A DNA stretch of 64,000 bases from Nocardioides sp. NBC_00368 (GCF_036090055.1 NZ_CP107970.1:126501-190500); one strand, 5' to 3'; positions 28,316-36,230 are shown, counted from the stretch's first letter. Program-made: numbers and translations. The notes: generated from the letters alone by a model not told the origin.

Positions 28316-29284
28316 ATGGCGATCACCCTTGTCACCGGAGCGTCCAGCGGGATCGGTCTGGCTGTCGCGCGCCTGGCCGCGACCCGCGGCGACCACCTCG
28401 TGCTGGTCGCCCGGGGTCGTGAGTCGCTGGACGCCGCTGCTCGTGAGTGTGTGCGGCTGGGTGCCGCATCGACCATGGTGCTGCCGCTCGATGTGGGAGA
28501 CGACGATGCGGTGCGGGACTGTGTCGGGGCGGTGCTCGACCGGCACGGGCGGCTCGACACGGTCATCCACTGCGCGGGAGTGGTCGCGATGGGTCGCACG
28601 GAGTCTTTGCCGTCCGATCTCTTCGAGGGGGTGCTGCGTACCAACCTCCTCGGGTCGGTCAACGTGGCGCGTCATGTGGTGCCGGTGCTGCGCAGCCAGG
28701 GCAGCGGAACGCTGGTCCTGGTCGGTTCAGCGCTCGGCCACATCACGGCGCCCTCGATGAGCCCCTACGTCATCAGCAAGTGGGGCGTACGCGCGCTGGC
28801 CTATCAGCTGCGCCTGGAGAACCGCGACCGACCTGACGTCGCGATCGTGTACGTCGCGCCCGCGGGCGTGGACACCCCGATCTATCGCCATGCCGCGAGT
28901 GTCATCGGTCATGAGGGCCGGCCTCCGCCTCCGGTCTCGAGCCCCCAACGGACAGCCCGACAGATCCTGCGCCGCGCCGACCGCGGCCGTGGCCGGCCAC
29001 AGCTGAGCATGGCCGGCGAGGTGATACGGCTGGGGCATGCGGTGCCTCTCCTCCACGACCGGGTGGTCGCGCCGATCCTCGGCTTCCTGCTCACCGACCT
29101 GACCCGCCCGGTGGACCCACATCCGGGCAACGTCCTGACCAGCATGAGAGGCGAGAACGCCATGCGCGGCGGCCGCGGGAACGCCGCCCTGGGAGTCGTA
29201 CGCAACCTGGCCGTCCGCATAACGCGCCGGGGGAGGGGTACCGCTAGGTCCAGTGACCCCGAGCCGCCGAGGACGTCTCCATGA
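28316..29284 (+). CDS. Short-chain dehydrogenase/reductase
   Basis: This 322-residue classical SDR has the cofactor motif TGASSGIG (7-14), the active-site Ser138, and Tyr151-x3-Lys155 (SPYVISKWG). It is longer than the usual 250 residues, with about 100 extra C-terminal residues. Its stop overlaps the next ATG, opening a four-gene coupled cluster (SDR, SRPBCC, FAD oxidoreductase, unknown) that could modify a lipid or polyketide-like substrate. The substrate is not known. Confidence 0.88.
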   Translation: MAITLVTGASSGIGLAVARLAATRGDHLVLVARGRESLDAAARECVRLGAASTMVLPLDVGDDDAVRDCVGAVLDRHGRLDTVIHCAGVVAMGRTESLPSDLFEGVLRTNLLGSVNVARHVVPVLRSQGSGTLVLVGSALGHITAPSMSPYVISKWGVRALAYQLRLENRDRPDVAIVYVAPAGVDTPIYRHAASVIGHEGRPPPPVSSPQRTARQILRRADRGRGRPQLSMAGEVIRLGHAVPLLHDRVVAPILGFLLTDLTRPVDPHPGNVLTSMRGENAMRGGRGNAALGVVRNLAVRITRRGRGTARSSDPEPPRTSP

Positions 29285-29715
29285 GCACAAATCACAGGCT
29301 GGTCCACGCCTCACCCGAGCACGTGTGGGAGGTCCTTTCGGACGGTTGGCTCTACCCGCTCTGGGTGGTCGGCGCGTCTCGACTGCGTGATGCCGACAAG
29401 GACTGGCCGAACGTCGGCTCTCAGCTGCACCACTCGGTCGGCGTCTGGCCGCTGCTGCTCGACGACAGCACCGAGGTGCTCGAGTGCGATCCCGGGAGCA
29501 GGCTGTTGCTCCGTGCGCGCGGTTGGCCCGTAGGCGCCGCGCATGTCGAGATCACGGTGGAGCCGGCAGGCGAGGACACCGAGATCTCGATTCGAGAGCA
29601 GGCCGTCGCCGGCCCGGGCGCTCTGATCCCAAGGCCTGTGCAGGATCCGCTTCTCAAGTGGCGAAACGTGGAGGCTCTCCGGCGCTTGGCCTTCATCGTC
29701 GAACGCCGCCCATGA
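29281..29715 (+). CDS. SRPBCC-family lipid/polyketide-binding protein
   Basis: The 144-residue protein has the START/polyketide-cyclase fold pattern: an N-terminal helix-strand (HRLVHASPEHVWEVLSDGWLYPLWVVGASRL), a central beta sheet and a long C-terminal helix ending DPLLKWRNVEALRRLAFIVE. It probably binds a hydrophobic ligand in its cavity. Both its ends overlap the flanking genes by four bases, so it is co-translated with the SDR and the FAD oxidoreductase. Confidence 0.82.
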   Translation: MSTNHRLVHASPEHVWEVLSDGWLYPLWVVGASRLRDADKDWPNVGSQLHHSVGVWPLLLDDSTEVLECDPGSRLLLRARGWPVGAAHVEITVEPAGEDTEISIREQAVAGPGALIPRPVQDPLLKWRNVEALRRLAFIVERRP

Positions 29716-31304
29716 GTGATGCGTCCTACGACGCGGTCGTCGTCGGGTCCGGACCCAACGGCCTGGTCGCGGCCAACCTGCTCGTCGACAAGGGCTGGTC
29801 GGTGCTGGTGCTCGAGGCTCAGCCCACCACAGGTGGAGCGGTCCGCAGCTCCGAGGACGTCCAGCCGGGCTTCGTCCATGACACCTTCAGCGCGTTCTAT
29901 CCGCTCGCGGCCGCCTCACCCACGATCCGCGGTCTCGGCCTGGACGACTACGGGCTGCGGTGGACGCATGCACCCGCAGTCCTGGGGCACCCCATGCAGG
30001 ACGGCAGTTGGGCGCTGCTGCACCGCGACCGACACGTCACCGCAGAGCTGCTCGATGCCCAGCATGCCGGCGACGGCGACGCGTGGCTGGAGCTCTGCGG
30101 TCTCTGGGACCACATCGGCGAACCCCTCGTGCACGCCCTGCTGACCCCGTTCCCACCCCTGCGGCCGGGGGCTCAGCTGCTCAACGCCCTTCGTCGTGCA
30201 GGAGGCCTGGCGGCCGTGCGTACGCTGCTCACCCCGGCCGGAGACCTCGCCCGCAACCGCTTCGGTGGCGAAGGTGCGCGTCTGCTCCTGGCCGGCAACG
30301 CCGGGCATGCCGACATCCCGTTGGACTCGCCCGGCTCCGGCATGATGGGGCTCCTGCTCGCCATGCTGGGCCAGACCGTCGGCTTCCCCGTACCGGAGGG
30401 CGGTGCCGGCATGCTCGCCGCCGCGCTGGAGCGCCGCTTCCGAGATCGTGGTGGCGACGTACGCTGCGGTGCCGAGGTCACCCGCCTCGGCGTCGAGGAC
30501 GGCCGCGTCACCGAGGTCCGTACCCGTGAGGGCGACCGGATCAAGGTCGGCCGGGCCGTGATCGCCGCCGTCGCGGCACCCCATCTGTACGACCGGCTGC
30601 TCGACCCCGCAGACGTGCCGCGACGCGTCGCCGCCGGCATGGCGAACTTCCAGCTGGACCCGGGCACGGTCAAGGTCGACTGGGCCCTGAACAAGCCCAT
30701 CCCATGGCTCACCGAACCCGCGTACGCGCCGGGCACCTTCCACGTCGCCGACTCGGTGGAGCAGATGAGCCAGTCGTTGTCTCAGGTGTATACCGGCGTC
30801 ATCCCCGATGCTCCGTTCCTCCTGGCGGGTCAGATGACCACCACCGACCCGGGCCGCTCGCCGGCCGGTACGGAGTCGGTGTGGGCGTACACGCACGTGC
30901 CGCAGACGGTGCGGCGTGATGCGGGGCCTGACGGGCTGCGCGGGCGATGGGACGAGGAGGAGTGCGAGCGTTTCGCCGACCGCATGCAGGCGCGCATCGA
31001 GCGCCTGGCGCCCGGCTTCGGCAGCGCCGTCGCCGCACGACGCGTCCTCGGGCCCCATGAGTTCGAAGCTCTCGACGCCAACCTCATCGGCGGGGCGATC
31101 GGCGGCGGCACGTCCCAGCTCCACCAACAGCTGGTCTTTCGACCGGTCCCGGGCCTGGGGCGGGCAGAGACCGGCATCACCGGACTGTTCCTCGGGTCCG
31201 CCTCCGCCCACCCCGGCGGAGGCGTGCACGGCGCAGCCGGCAGCAACGCGGCCCGTGCCGCCCTCCTGCACGACCGCTTTCGATGGGGAAAGGCAACCGC
31301 GTGA
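29712..31304 (+). CDS. FAD-dependent oxidoreductase of the phytoene-desaturase type
   Basis: The 530-residue flavoprotein starts with a dinucleotide-binding fold, VVVGSGPNGL (Gly12, Gly14, Gly17), followed by the acidic residue of VLVLEAQPTTGGAV. A C-terminal GLFLGSASAHPGGGVHGAAGSNAA segment matches the FAD-binding end of the CrtI/amine-oxidase-like superfamily. The start at 29712 overlaps the previous stop; longer open frames lie within the SRPBCC gene. It may desaturate or oxidise a hydrophobic substrate held by the neighbours. No carotenoid genes are near, so a carotenoid role is unsupported. Confidence 0.87.
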   Translation: MSDASYDAVVVGSGPNGLVAANLLVDKGWSVLVLEAQPTTGGAVRSSEDVQPGFVHDTFSAFYPLAAASPTIRGLGLDDYGLRWTHAPAVLGHPMQDGSWALLHRDRHVTAELLDAQHAGDGDAWLELCGLWDHIGEPLVHALLTPFPPLRPGAQLLNALRRAGGLAAVRTLLTPAGDLARNRFGGEGARLLLAGNAGHADIPLDSPGSGMMGLLLAMLGQTVGFPVPEGGAGMLAAALERRFRDRGGDVRCGAEVTRLGVEDGRVTEVRTREGDRIKVGRAVIAAVAAPHLYDRLLDPADVPRRVAAGMANFQLDPGTVKVDWALNKPIPWLTEPAYAPGTFHVADSVEQMSQSLSQVYTGVIPDAPFLLAGQMTTTDPGRSPAGTESVWAYTHVPQTVRRDAGPDGLRGRWDEEECERFADRMQARIERLAPGFGSAVAARRVLGPHEFEALDANLIGGAIGGGTSQLHQQLVFRPVPGLGRAETGITGLFLGSASAHPGGGVHGAAGSNAARAALLHDRFRWGKATA

Positions 31305-31948
31305 ATCCCACCGTCACAGGCCCGATGGCGCGAGCGGGCGGCCGCTTGCTGCAGACCGCTGTCGGCGTACTCGCCCACCTGCGACCCGCCGACAAGCCCC
31401 TGCACCCGCACGGCACGGTGCACCTGGCCGTGCTGCGGCGGCACCCGGGAGCCACCACGGGCGCAGCGTTCCTCGATGAAGGCGGGGCGGACGAGGTGGT
31501 GGTACGACTCTCCCGCGCGGTGGGCCTGCCGGAGCCGGTGCCCGACGTCAACGGGCTCGCCCTGCGCGTTCCCACCTCGCCTGGCGAACACGCCGACCTC
31601 CTGCTCGCCACCACCGGTCACGGTCGATGGACCCGTTTCCTGCTGGCTCCCAGGACCCATCTGCCCGACGGCTTCTTCAGCACGCTGCTCCCGTACCGCA
31701 CGCCCACCGGTCCGGTATGGCTCGGAGCGCAGCTCGTCGGCGAGGCCACGTGGCAGCTGGTGTGGGCACGGCCCGGGACGGACTGGACGTCGTTCGCGAC
31801 GCTCGAGCTGACCGTGGAGTCCGACCGCGACCTGATGCTCTCCTTCGACCCGACCCGCTCGACACCGCCCGGGCTCGAGATCTACGCATGGCACCGCCGC
31901 CTACGAGCGCCCGCCTATCAGACAGCGCGTCAGTCGCGAACCCGGTAG
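31301..31948 (+). CDS. Conserved actinobacterial protein of unknown function
   Basis: The 215-residue protein has no signal peptide. Segments such as HPHGTVHLAVLRRH, VNGLALRVPT, HADLLLATTGHGRWTRFLLAP and FFSTLLPYRT recall a family of small actinobacterial proteins sometimes labelled phosphodiesterase and perhaps related to the catalase-like fold; that link is from memory and weak. It starts at GTG 31301, overlapping the previous stop, and ends the four-gene coupled cluster. I assign no activity. Confidence 0.72.
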   Translation: MNPTVTGPMARAGGRLLQTAVGVLAHLRPADKPLHPHGTVHLAVLRRHPGATTGAAFLDEGGADEVVVRLSRAVGLPEPVPDVNGLALRVPTSPGEHADLLLATTGHGRWTRFLLAPRTHLPDGFFSTLLPYRTPTGPVWLGAQLVGEATWQLVWARPGTDWTSFATLELTVESDRDLMLSFDPTRSTPPGLEIYAWHRRLRAPAYQTARQSRTR

Positions 31949-31960
31949 ACCCGAGCACTT

Positions 31961-32172
31961 GCCAGTTTCTCTCCGGAAAGGTCGACCCGAGTGACGATCA
32001 GTTCGACCGCCTGCTGTCGTGCATGGGCTGGCGTCTCGACGTCGTACGTCGCCCCGTCATGCCCGGCCTAACGCGCTCGGAACGCCGCTCGTGGATGCGC
32101 GCGCCCATGGGCGGCCTGCTCAACGAGTGCGGTCGCGACCAGATCCTCGAGGGAATGGCCGGGGTCAGCTAG
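31961..32172 (+). pseudogene. Decayed copy of the HTH gene at 27144
   Basis: The bases align closely with 27245-27671: QFLSGKVDLSDEQLDRLLSCMGRRL becomes QFLSGKVDPSDDQFDRLLSCMGWRL in translation. The promoter and first 34 codons are missing, and about 220 bases are lost between RSWM and PMGGLL at a short GATGC repeat, with a further 6-base loss. The reading frame of the remaining part is still open and ends in TAG at 32172, exactly where the intact gene ends. Confidence 0.85.
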
Positions 32173-32290
32173 TGCGTCGCGATCAGCTCGAGCATGCGAT
32201 CCGTACGACGTGTCAGATCATCGGCCACCCTGAGGTGATCGTCGTCGGCACGCAGTCGATCCCCGGATTGTCGCGAGACTCAGCCGCCAG
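32172..32290 (+). pseudogene. Decayed 5' fragment of the nucleotidyltransferase gene at 27671
   Basis: From GTG at 32172 it matches the intact gene for about 35 codons (RRDQLEHAIRT, CQIIGHPEVIVVG). The catalytic GS has become GT, and a 2-base deletion near 32268 shifts the frame. Similarity fades by about 32290, so the rest of the gene is lost. The overlap with the upstream HTH remnant is preserved, showing that the whole pair was duplicated. Confidence 0.82.
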
Positions 32291-32460
32291 ACCCTGTGAG
32301 GACGCCGATCGAGCCGCCCGTGGCCCGAAAGGTTGGCATCCCGCGTCTGCGTGGCCCTGCGTGTCTTGCTGGCTAAATTGCTGCGATCCACAGGCGCATG
32401 TCGGTTACCCTTAGTGCGCATTCGAGGTCAGCTCGGATAAGACGCCCGCCTTCATACGCG

Positions 32461-32512
32461 CCCTCGGCGCCTCTCAAAGCGGGAGGTGCCCGTTCGAGTC
32501 GGGCCGGGTGCA
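32461..32512 (+). pseudogene. 3' fragment of a tRNA-Leu gene, possible attachment site
   Basis: The last part of a class II tRNA is visible: the 3' strand of the anticodon stem (CCCTCGG), a long variable arm (CGCCTC pairing with GAGGTG), the T arm GCCCG-TTCGAGT-CGGGC and an acceptor 3' strand CGGGTGC plus A. The matching 5' acceptor strand GCACCCG is not found upstream, so this is a fragment and not a working tRNA. tRNA 3' ends are usual sites for integrase-mediated insertion, and DNA of lower GC begins right here. Confidence 0.65.
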
Positions 32513-33401
32513 CGTGGATCGTCTACCCCTTGGAATCTCGTTGACTCCTGCCCGCAGGAGATTCAAGACGCAAACGGGTAGTAACAATCACTTCCTTGTC
32601 ACGATTCAGGTGGGCCTGGATGCTGTTGCCTCCGGCGAGGCGACCCTCAGCCCCGAATTCTCGACCTCCTGGAATCCAAAGGACCCGGTCGCCTCCGCCC
32701 GACGAAGCCGTGAATTTGCCCATAAGGCAATGTTGACGTGGCTGGTGGACGCCCTCAGTGCCTACCGTTCATCGTTGAAGTCGACACCAGGTCTCGAGTT
32801 CGATCACGACGCCTGGGAACGGGCTGAATCAGCTGATGGATTGATCCCGAAGTTGGATGCAACGGCGGAGATTTTTGGGGCCAGATGCGGCCCAGAGAGA
32901 GACCTTGTTCATATCGCCATCGTTTGGCGAAATCGTGTTGTGCACGAGGGCGCCTCAAACCAGGTGCCGCAGGCTACTCGGAACAGGCTTTCCAAGTCTG
33001 CTGAGGAAATTCACAAGGATTACCAGGGCTTGGACGTTGAGCGCACCGTCGAGAGTCTTAAACGGTCGACAGACCGTAAAGTTCCGAGTTTCAAAGAGAC
33101 CACTGCTCTGGTTCGGGCGGCTCAGAGGTTCGTCGAGAATGTTGACGCGGCGGTGCTCGACACCATCTCGCCAGGTCGTTACCTCATAGATGTTCTGCGT
33201 GGCTACGTTGAGCAAGACGTGGCTACGCGGTTGTCCAACGTTTGGGGTAAGGGGCCAGATCGGACGCTGGCTTCTGTCCTTCAGGTCGCCCAGTCAGCCG
33301 GTATGTCGAGACTCGACGCCGGGGGGATTCCGATCGAGGCTGAGGTCGCAACCCTATTGAGGGCGACCCCGAAAGAAGCCAAGCGGGTACTTGGGCTTTA
33401 G
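32508..33401 (+). CDS. HEPN-motif protein, putative RNase
   Basis: The open frame gives 297 residues. Residues 141-146 read RNRVVH, the R-N-x3-H (Rx4-6H) motif of HEPN ribonucleases, set in a helical region (RDLVHIAIVWRNRVVHEGAS). No other domain is recognised. The start is doubtful: GTG at 32508 lies in the tRNA fragment, there is no ribosome site, and the first internal Met is at about 75, so the true N-terminus may have been lost or lie later. GC content is clearly lower than in neighbours, suggesting transfer. No obvious antitoxin gene adjoins. Confidence 0.65.
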   Translation: MHVDRLPLGISLTPARRRFKTQTGSNNHFLVTIQVGLDAVASGEATLSPEFSTSWNPKDPVASARRSREFAHKAMLTWLVDALSAYRSSLKSTPGLEFDHDAWERAESADGLIPKLDATAEIFGARCGPERDLVHIAIVWRNRVVHEGASNQVPQATRNRLSKSAEEIHKDYQGLDVERTVESLKRSTDRKVPSFKETTALVRAAQRFVENVDAAVLDTISPGRYLIDVLRGYVEQDVATRLSNVWGKGPDRTLASVLQVAQSAGMSRLDAGGIPIEAEVATLLRATPKEAKRVLGL

Positions 33402-33597
33402 GTAGTTGTTGGTTCCGTCCGTAATCAGTTGCGGACAGACACTGGTGCAAGGCGGATCTGAACGCTGGCCCGAGTGGAATCGGGGAAGAGAGGCGGCTCG
33501 ATCGGTGCTCGTGGGTTACGGCACGGAATCAGCGTCCCGACCCGCGAGCAGTGCGTCGGCGGGGGAGCCGCTGATCGAATCTGTGTACACGCGGTTG

Positions 33598-34089
33598 TCA
33601 AGCAGTCCGGAGCACCCTCGCGACAAACGAGTCGAGGTTTCGGAGCAGCCGGTCGACCTTCTGCTCGACGCTGAGGGTCTCGTGGATGACCGGAGAGTCG
33701 AGCCCGCGCTTGTTGCGCGCCTTGAGGGAGCAGTCGAGGTCGGCGCAGATGTAGGTGCCGACCGAGTTGCCGTCCTGCCCGGAGCGACCGGCGCGCGAGG
33801 CGACCAGCAGCGCGACGTCACCGACCGTCGTGCACAGCGCACACATCGTCTTCCGCGGCCCCCGCGTCTCGCGTGAAGCCCGGAGGGCCACGCCGCAGAG
33901 CCTGCCGTCGTGCTCGGTGACGAGATAGTGGTTCTGCGGCGCCTTCGGGTCCTGCCAGCCGAGGTAGTCGAGGTCGTCCCATGGCCGTTCGGCCAGGTCA
34001 GCGGGGAGATTGAGGCGCTTGGTCGCACCCTTGGTGAGGTTGACGAACGATGCACGTACGTCGGTCTCGGTCAGCGGCTTCATGCTCAT
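33598..34089 (-). CDS. FBP-domain protein, EF-G-binding (FusB-like) zinc protein
   Basis: The 163-residue protein begins MKPLTETDVRASFVNLTKGATKRLNLP after two residues, typical of FBP/FusB-like proteins. A four-cysteine zinc site is formed by Cys83 and Cys86 (CALC) and Cys115 and Cys120 (CADLDC). Known FusB/FusC proteins free stalled EF-G from ribosomes and can give fusidic acid tolerance; actinobacterial members are uncharacterised. The start is ATG 34089 (ATG 34083 is also possible); a frame to 34224 overlaps the divergent TetR gene. They share a 52-base promoter region. Confidence 0.8.
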   Translation of the reverse strand: MSMKPLTETDVRASFVNLTKGATKRLNLPADLAERPWDDLDYLGWQDPKAPQNHYLVTEHDGRLCGVALRASRETRGPRKTMCALCTTVGDVALLVASRAGRSGQDGNSVGTYICADLDCSLKARNKRGLDSPVIHETLSVEQKVDRLLRNLDSFVARVLRTA

Positions 34090-34102
34090 CAGGCTAGGAT
34101 TT

Positions 34103-34117
34103 CCTACAACTGTTAGG
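34103..34117. promoter_or_regulatory. Possible TetR operator
   Basis: CCTACAACTGTTAGG has inverted CCTA/TAGG ends within the short gap between the divergent FBP and TetR genes, where an autoregulatory TetR site is expected. The inner bases do not pair fully. Confidence 0.35.
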
Positions 34118-34141
34118 CAACTCGCTATTCGGAGGGTGTTG

Positions 34142-34753
34142 ATGGGTCGTCCAGGCCTGAACCGGACCGCCGTGATCGCGGCCGCCGCCGACCTCGCCGA
34201 CGAGCTCGGCTTCGACGCCGTCACGATCTCGGTCCTCGCCCGCCACCTCGGCGTCAGGTCGCCGACCCTCTACTCCCACATCACCGGAGCCACCGACCTC
34301 CGCACCGCCGTCGCCGCGTACGTCCTCGACGAGCTCGCCGACGCCACGAGCGCTGCCATGTCTGCGGGGGAGTCCCGCGACCTCCTCATCGCCTACGCCA
34401 ATGCCATCCGCGACTTCGCCCGCCGCTCACCCGGCCGCTACGACGCCACCACCCGCCAACGCATCCCACCCGCCCCGGGCGCCGAGTCGGCCCCACCCTC
34501 CGTCGACGCCGCAATCGCCGCCGGCCGCCGCAACGCCGACCTCGCCCTCGCCGTGGTCCGCAGCTATGGCATCGCCGAGACCAACGAGACGTACGCCGTC
34601 CGCCTGATGTCCAGCCTCATCCACGGCTACATCACCCTCGAGCTCGCCGGCACCTTCGCCCACAGCGAGCCACCGAGCGAGACCACCTGGCCCGAAGCCC
34701 TCGACGACCTGGACCGCACCCTCACGCGGCTTGCTAGGTCGCCGCGCGACTAG
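34142..34753 (+). CDS. TetR/AcrR-family transcriptional regulator
   Basis: The 203-residue regulator has an N-terminal TetR helix-turn-helix (about residues 7-50, RTAVIAAAADLADELGFDAVTISVLARHLGVRSPTLYSHI) and a C-terminal ligand domain of the WHG type (SSLIHGYITLE at about 160). The ATG at 34142 follows GGAGGGTGTT. It is divergent from the FBP gene, which is the likely target. The C-terminal third has unusually strong C-ending codon bias (long runs of GCC/CCC codons). Confidence 0.87.
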   Translation: MGRPGLNRTAVIAAAADLADELGFDAVTISVLARHLGVRSPTLYSHITGATDLRTAVAAYVLDELADATSAAMSAGESRDLLIAYANAIRDFARRSPGRYDATTRQRIPPAPGAESAPPSVDAAIAAGRRNADLALAVVRSYGIAETNETYAVRLMSSLIHGYITLELAGTFAHSEPPSETTWPEALDDLDRTLTRLARSPRD

Positions 34754-34765
34754 TGACTCGGGGCA

Positions 34766-35215
34766 TCAGCTGTTCGAGTCGTCCGACGGATGCTGTGGGT
34801 GGTTGAACCGGCCGAGGAGCGACACGAGCGCGTCCAGATCCGACGGGGACCAACCCTCGACGCGCTGCTCCAGTTCGCCCTGGCGCAGAGCAAGCGCGCG
34901 CTCGACCTGAGCGCGTCCGGTCGGCGTCAACGAGACGAGCATGGAGCGCCCGTCCTCCGGCGTGCGGCTGCTCTGCGTCAGGTCGAGGGACGCCATCCGT
35001 TTGAGAAGCGCGCTGGTGGAGCTGCGGTCCATCGCCACCGCCTCGGCCACGTCGCTCGGCTTGGCCGGCCCATAGGCATAGAGCCAACGGGCGATGTGGA
35101 AGGCCGCCGGTCGCAGGTCCTCGTGGAACGCGGCGGCGGAGCGCTCGGTGAGTGCCCGCGATGCACCGAGGAGCGCGTTGATCTCGAGGCCGAGCTGCTG
35201 GGTGGCGGGATTCAC
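34766..35215 (-). CDS. MarR-family transcriptional regulator
   Basis: The 149-residue winged-helix regulator has the MarR core: KPSDVAEAVAMDRSSTSALLKRMASLDLTQSSRTPEDGRSMLVSLTPTG, with the wing's D-x-R motif (EDGRS) at about 90. The GTG start follows AGGAG at good spacing. It is divergent from an SDR gene, and two palindromes lie between them, so it likely represses both. The inducer is unknown. Confidence 0.87.
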   Translation of the reverse strand: MNPATQQLGLEINALLGASRALTERSAAAFHEDLRPAAFHIARWLYAYGPAKPSDVAEAVAMDRSSTSALLKRMASLDLTQSSRTPEDGRSMLVSLTPTGRAQVERALALRQGELEQRVEGWSPSDLDALVSLLGRFNHPQHPSDDSNS

Positions 35216-35228
35216 GCAGTCTCCTAAG

Positions 35229-35248
35229 TAGTGGGTATATGTCCACTA
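35229..35248. promoter_or_regulatory. MarR operator 1
   Basis: TAGTGGGTATATGTCCACTA is an almost perfect 20-bp palindrome, lying 14 bases from the MarR GTG start. It overlaps the likely promoter of the marR gene. Confidence 0.7.
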
Positions 35249-35255
35249 GTGCGTA

Positions 35256-35278
35256 TAGTGATGGGTATATTCCCACTA
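35256..35278. promoter_or_regulatory. MarR operator 2
   Basis: A second palindrome with the same GGGTATAT core and CCCACTA arm lies 7 bases after the first, closer to the SDR side. Paired sites with similar cores suggest that MarR dimers bind both to control the divergent genes. Confidence 0.65.
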
Positions 35279-35307
35279 TATCGGTCGCGAGGCCGAGGAG
35301 GTGCGTC

Positions 35308-35355
35308 ATGTTCGACAAGCGTTTCGAGTACGTCTCCGCCGGCGGTGCCGCATGA
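35308..35355 (+). CDS. 15-codon leader ORF coupled to the SDR gene
   Basis: ATG at 35308 follows the strong ribosome site GAGGAGGTG and encodes MFDKRFEYVSAGGAA, ending in TGA that overlaps the SDR ATG (ATGA). The SDR gene itself has no ribosome site of its own within reach, so ribosomes probably enter here and reinitiate. It could be a regulatory leader or the stub of a lost gene. Confidence 0.5.
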   Translation: MFDKRFEYVSAGGAA

Positions 35356-36230
35356 CGGCGACAGCGTCGACGATCGTCGTCACCGGGGCCACGAGCGGCC
35401 TCGGAGCTCTGGCCGCGGCGTCGCTCGCTGCCGAGGGTGCTCGCTTGATCCTGGTGGCGCGGAGCGCGCAGAGGGCCGAGCAGACGATCTCGTCGTTGCG
35501 CGAGTCGGTGCCCGTCGAGGCCGAGGTAGTCCCGGCCGACCTCGCGCGACCCGGCGACGTGCGCAGGGCGGGGGAGGAGATCCGATCACGACACGACCGC
35601 ATCGACGTACTGATCAACAACGCGGGCCTGCACGCCTTCGAGACACGGTTGACCGTCGACGGGCTCCCGGAGATGGTGGCCGTCAATTACCTCGCGCCGT
35701 TCGTACTGACTCGCGAGCTCCTGCCGTCACTCCTGCGGTCACCTGCCGGCCGCGTGGTGAACGTCGCCTCCGAAGCATCACGCAGGCACGGAGACTTTCG
35801 CATCCCGGAGGTCCTGACGGACACCAGCCCGTTCACGGCCCGAGGATCTTCGGAGCGCTACGGGCAGAGCAAGCTCCTCGACATCATGTTCACCTTGGCC
35901 CTCGCCCGTCGCCTCGCCGACACGACCGTGACCGCCAACTGCGTGGATCCGGGCTTCAACGTCACCGGTCTCGGCCGAGAGCTTCCGTTCGCCGCCGGCC
36001 TCGAGCGCGTGCTCCGAACCCTGCGCATCGGGGACCCCGCACGCGGCGCTGGCCTCATCGTCGACCTCGCCACCGCGGCGCGCTACGACGGTCGAACCGG
36101 GCTGTACGTGACGGAGAAGAGTCGGCGCGAGCTCACTCCCGCCGACCCGGCCACCGACACATCGACACAAGACGAGCTCTGGGAGTCGACTGAGCACCTG
36201 CTGGCAGGGCTTTCGGAGAGTCCAGCGTGA
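35352..36230 (+). CDS. Short-chain dehydrogenase/reductase under MarR control
   Basis: The 292-residue SDR has TGATSGLG (11-18), NNAG (89-92), Ser140 in NVAS, and Tyr170-x3-Lys174 (RYGQSKLL), like the retinol-dehydrogenase/WW-oxidoreductase group. The start at 35352 overlaps the stop of a 15-codon leader ORF with a strong ribosome site, implying translational coupling. The MarR gene and two palindromic operators lie upstream. The substrate is unknown. Confidence 0.87.
   Translation: MTATASTIVVTGATSGLGALAAASLAAEGARLILVARSAQRAEQTISSLRESVPVEAEVVPADLARPGDVRRAGEEIRSRHDRIDVLINNAGLHAFETRLTVDGLPEMVAVNYLAPFVLTRELLPSLLRSPAGRVVNVASEASRRHGDFRIPEVLTDTSPFTARGSSERYGQSKLLDIMFTLALARRLADTTVTANCVDPGFNVTGLGRELPFAAGLERVLRTLRIGDPARGAGLIVDLATAARYDGRTGLYVTEKSRRELTPADPATDTSTQDELWESTEHLLAGLSESPA

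Noticed and set aside
29916..31271. A 451-residue minus-strand frame opposite the FAD oxidoreductase
   Set aside because: It lacks any recognisable domain and mirrors the codon pattern of the plus-strand gene, which has a clear dinucleotide-binding fold.
32380..32460. Possible 5' half of the tRNA-Leu
   Set aside because: I could not find the acceptor strand GCACCCG, a D arm in the right place or an anticodon loop, so only the 3' fragment is reported.
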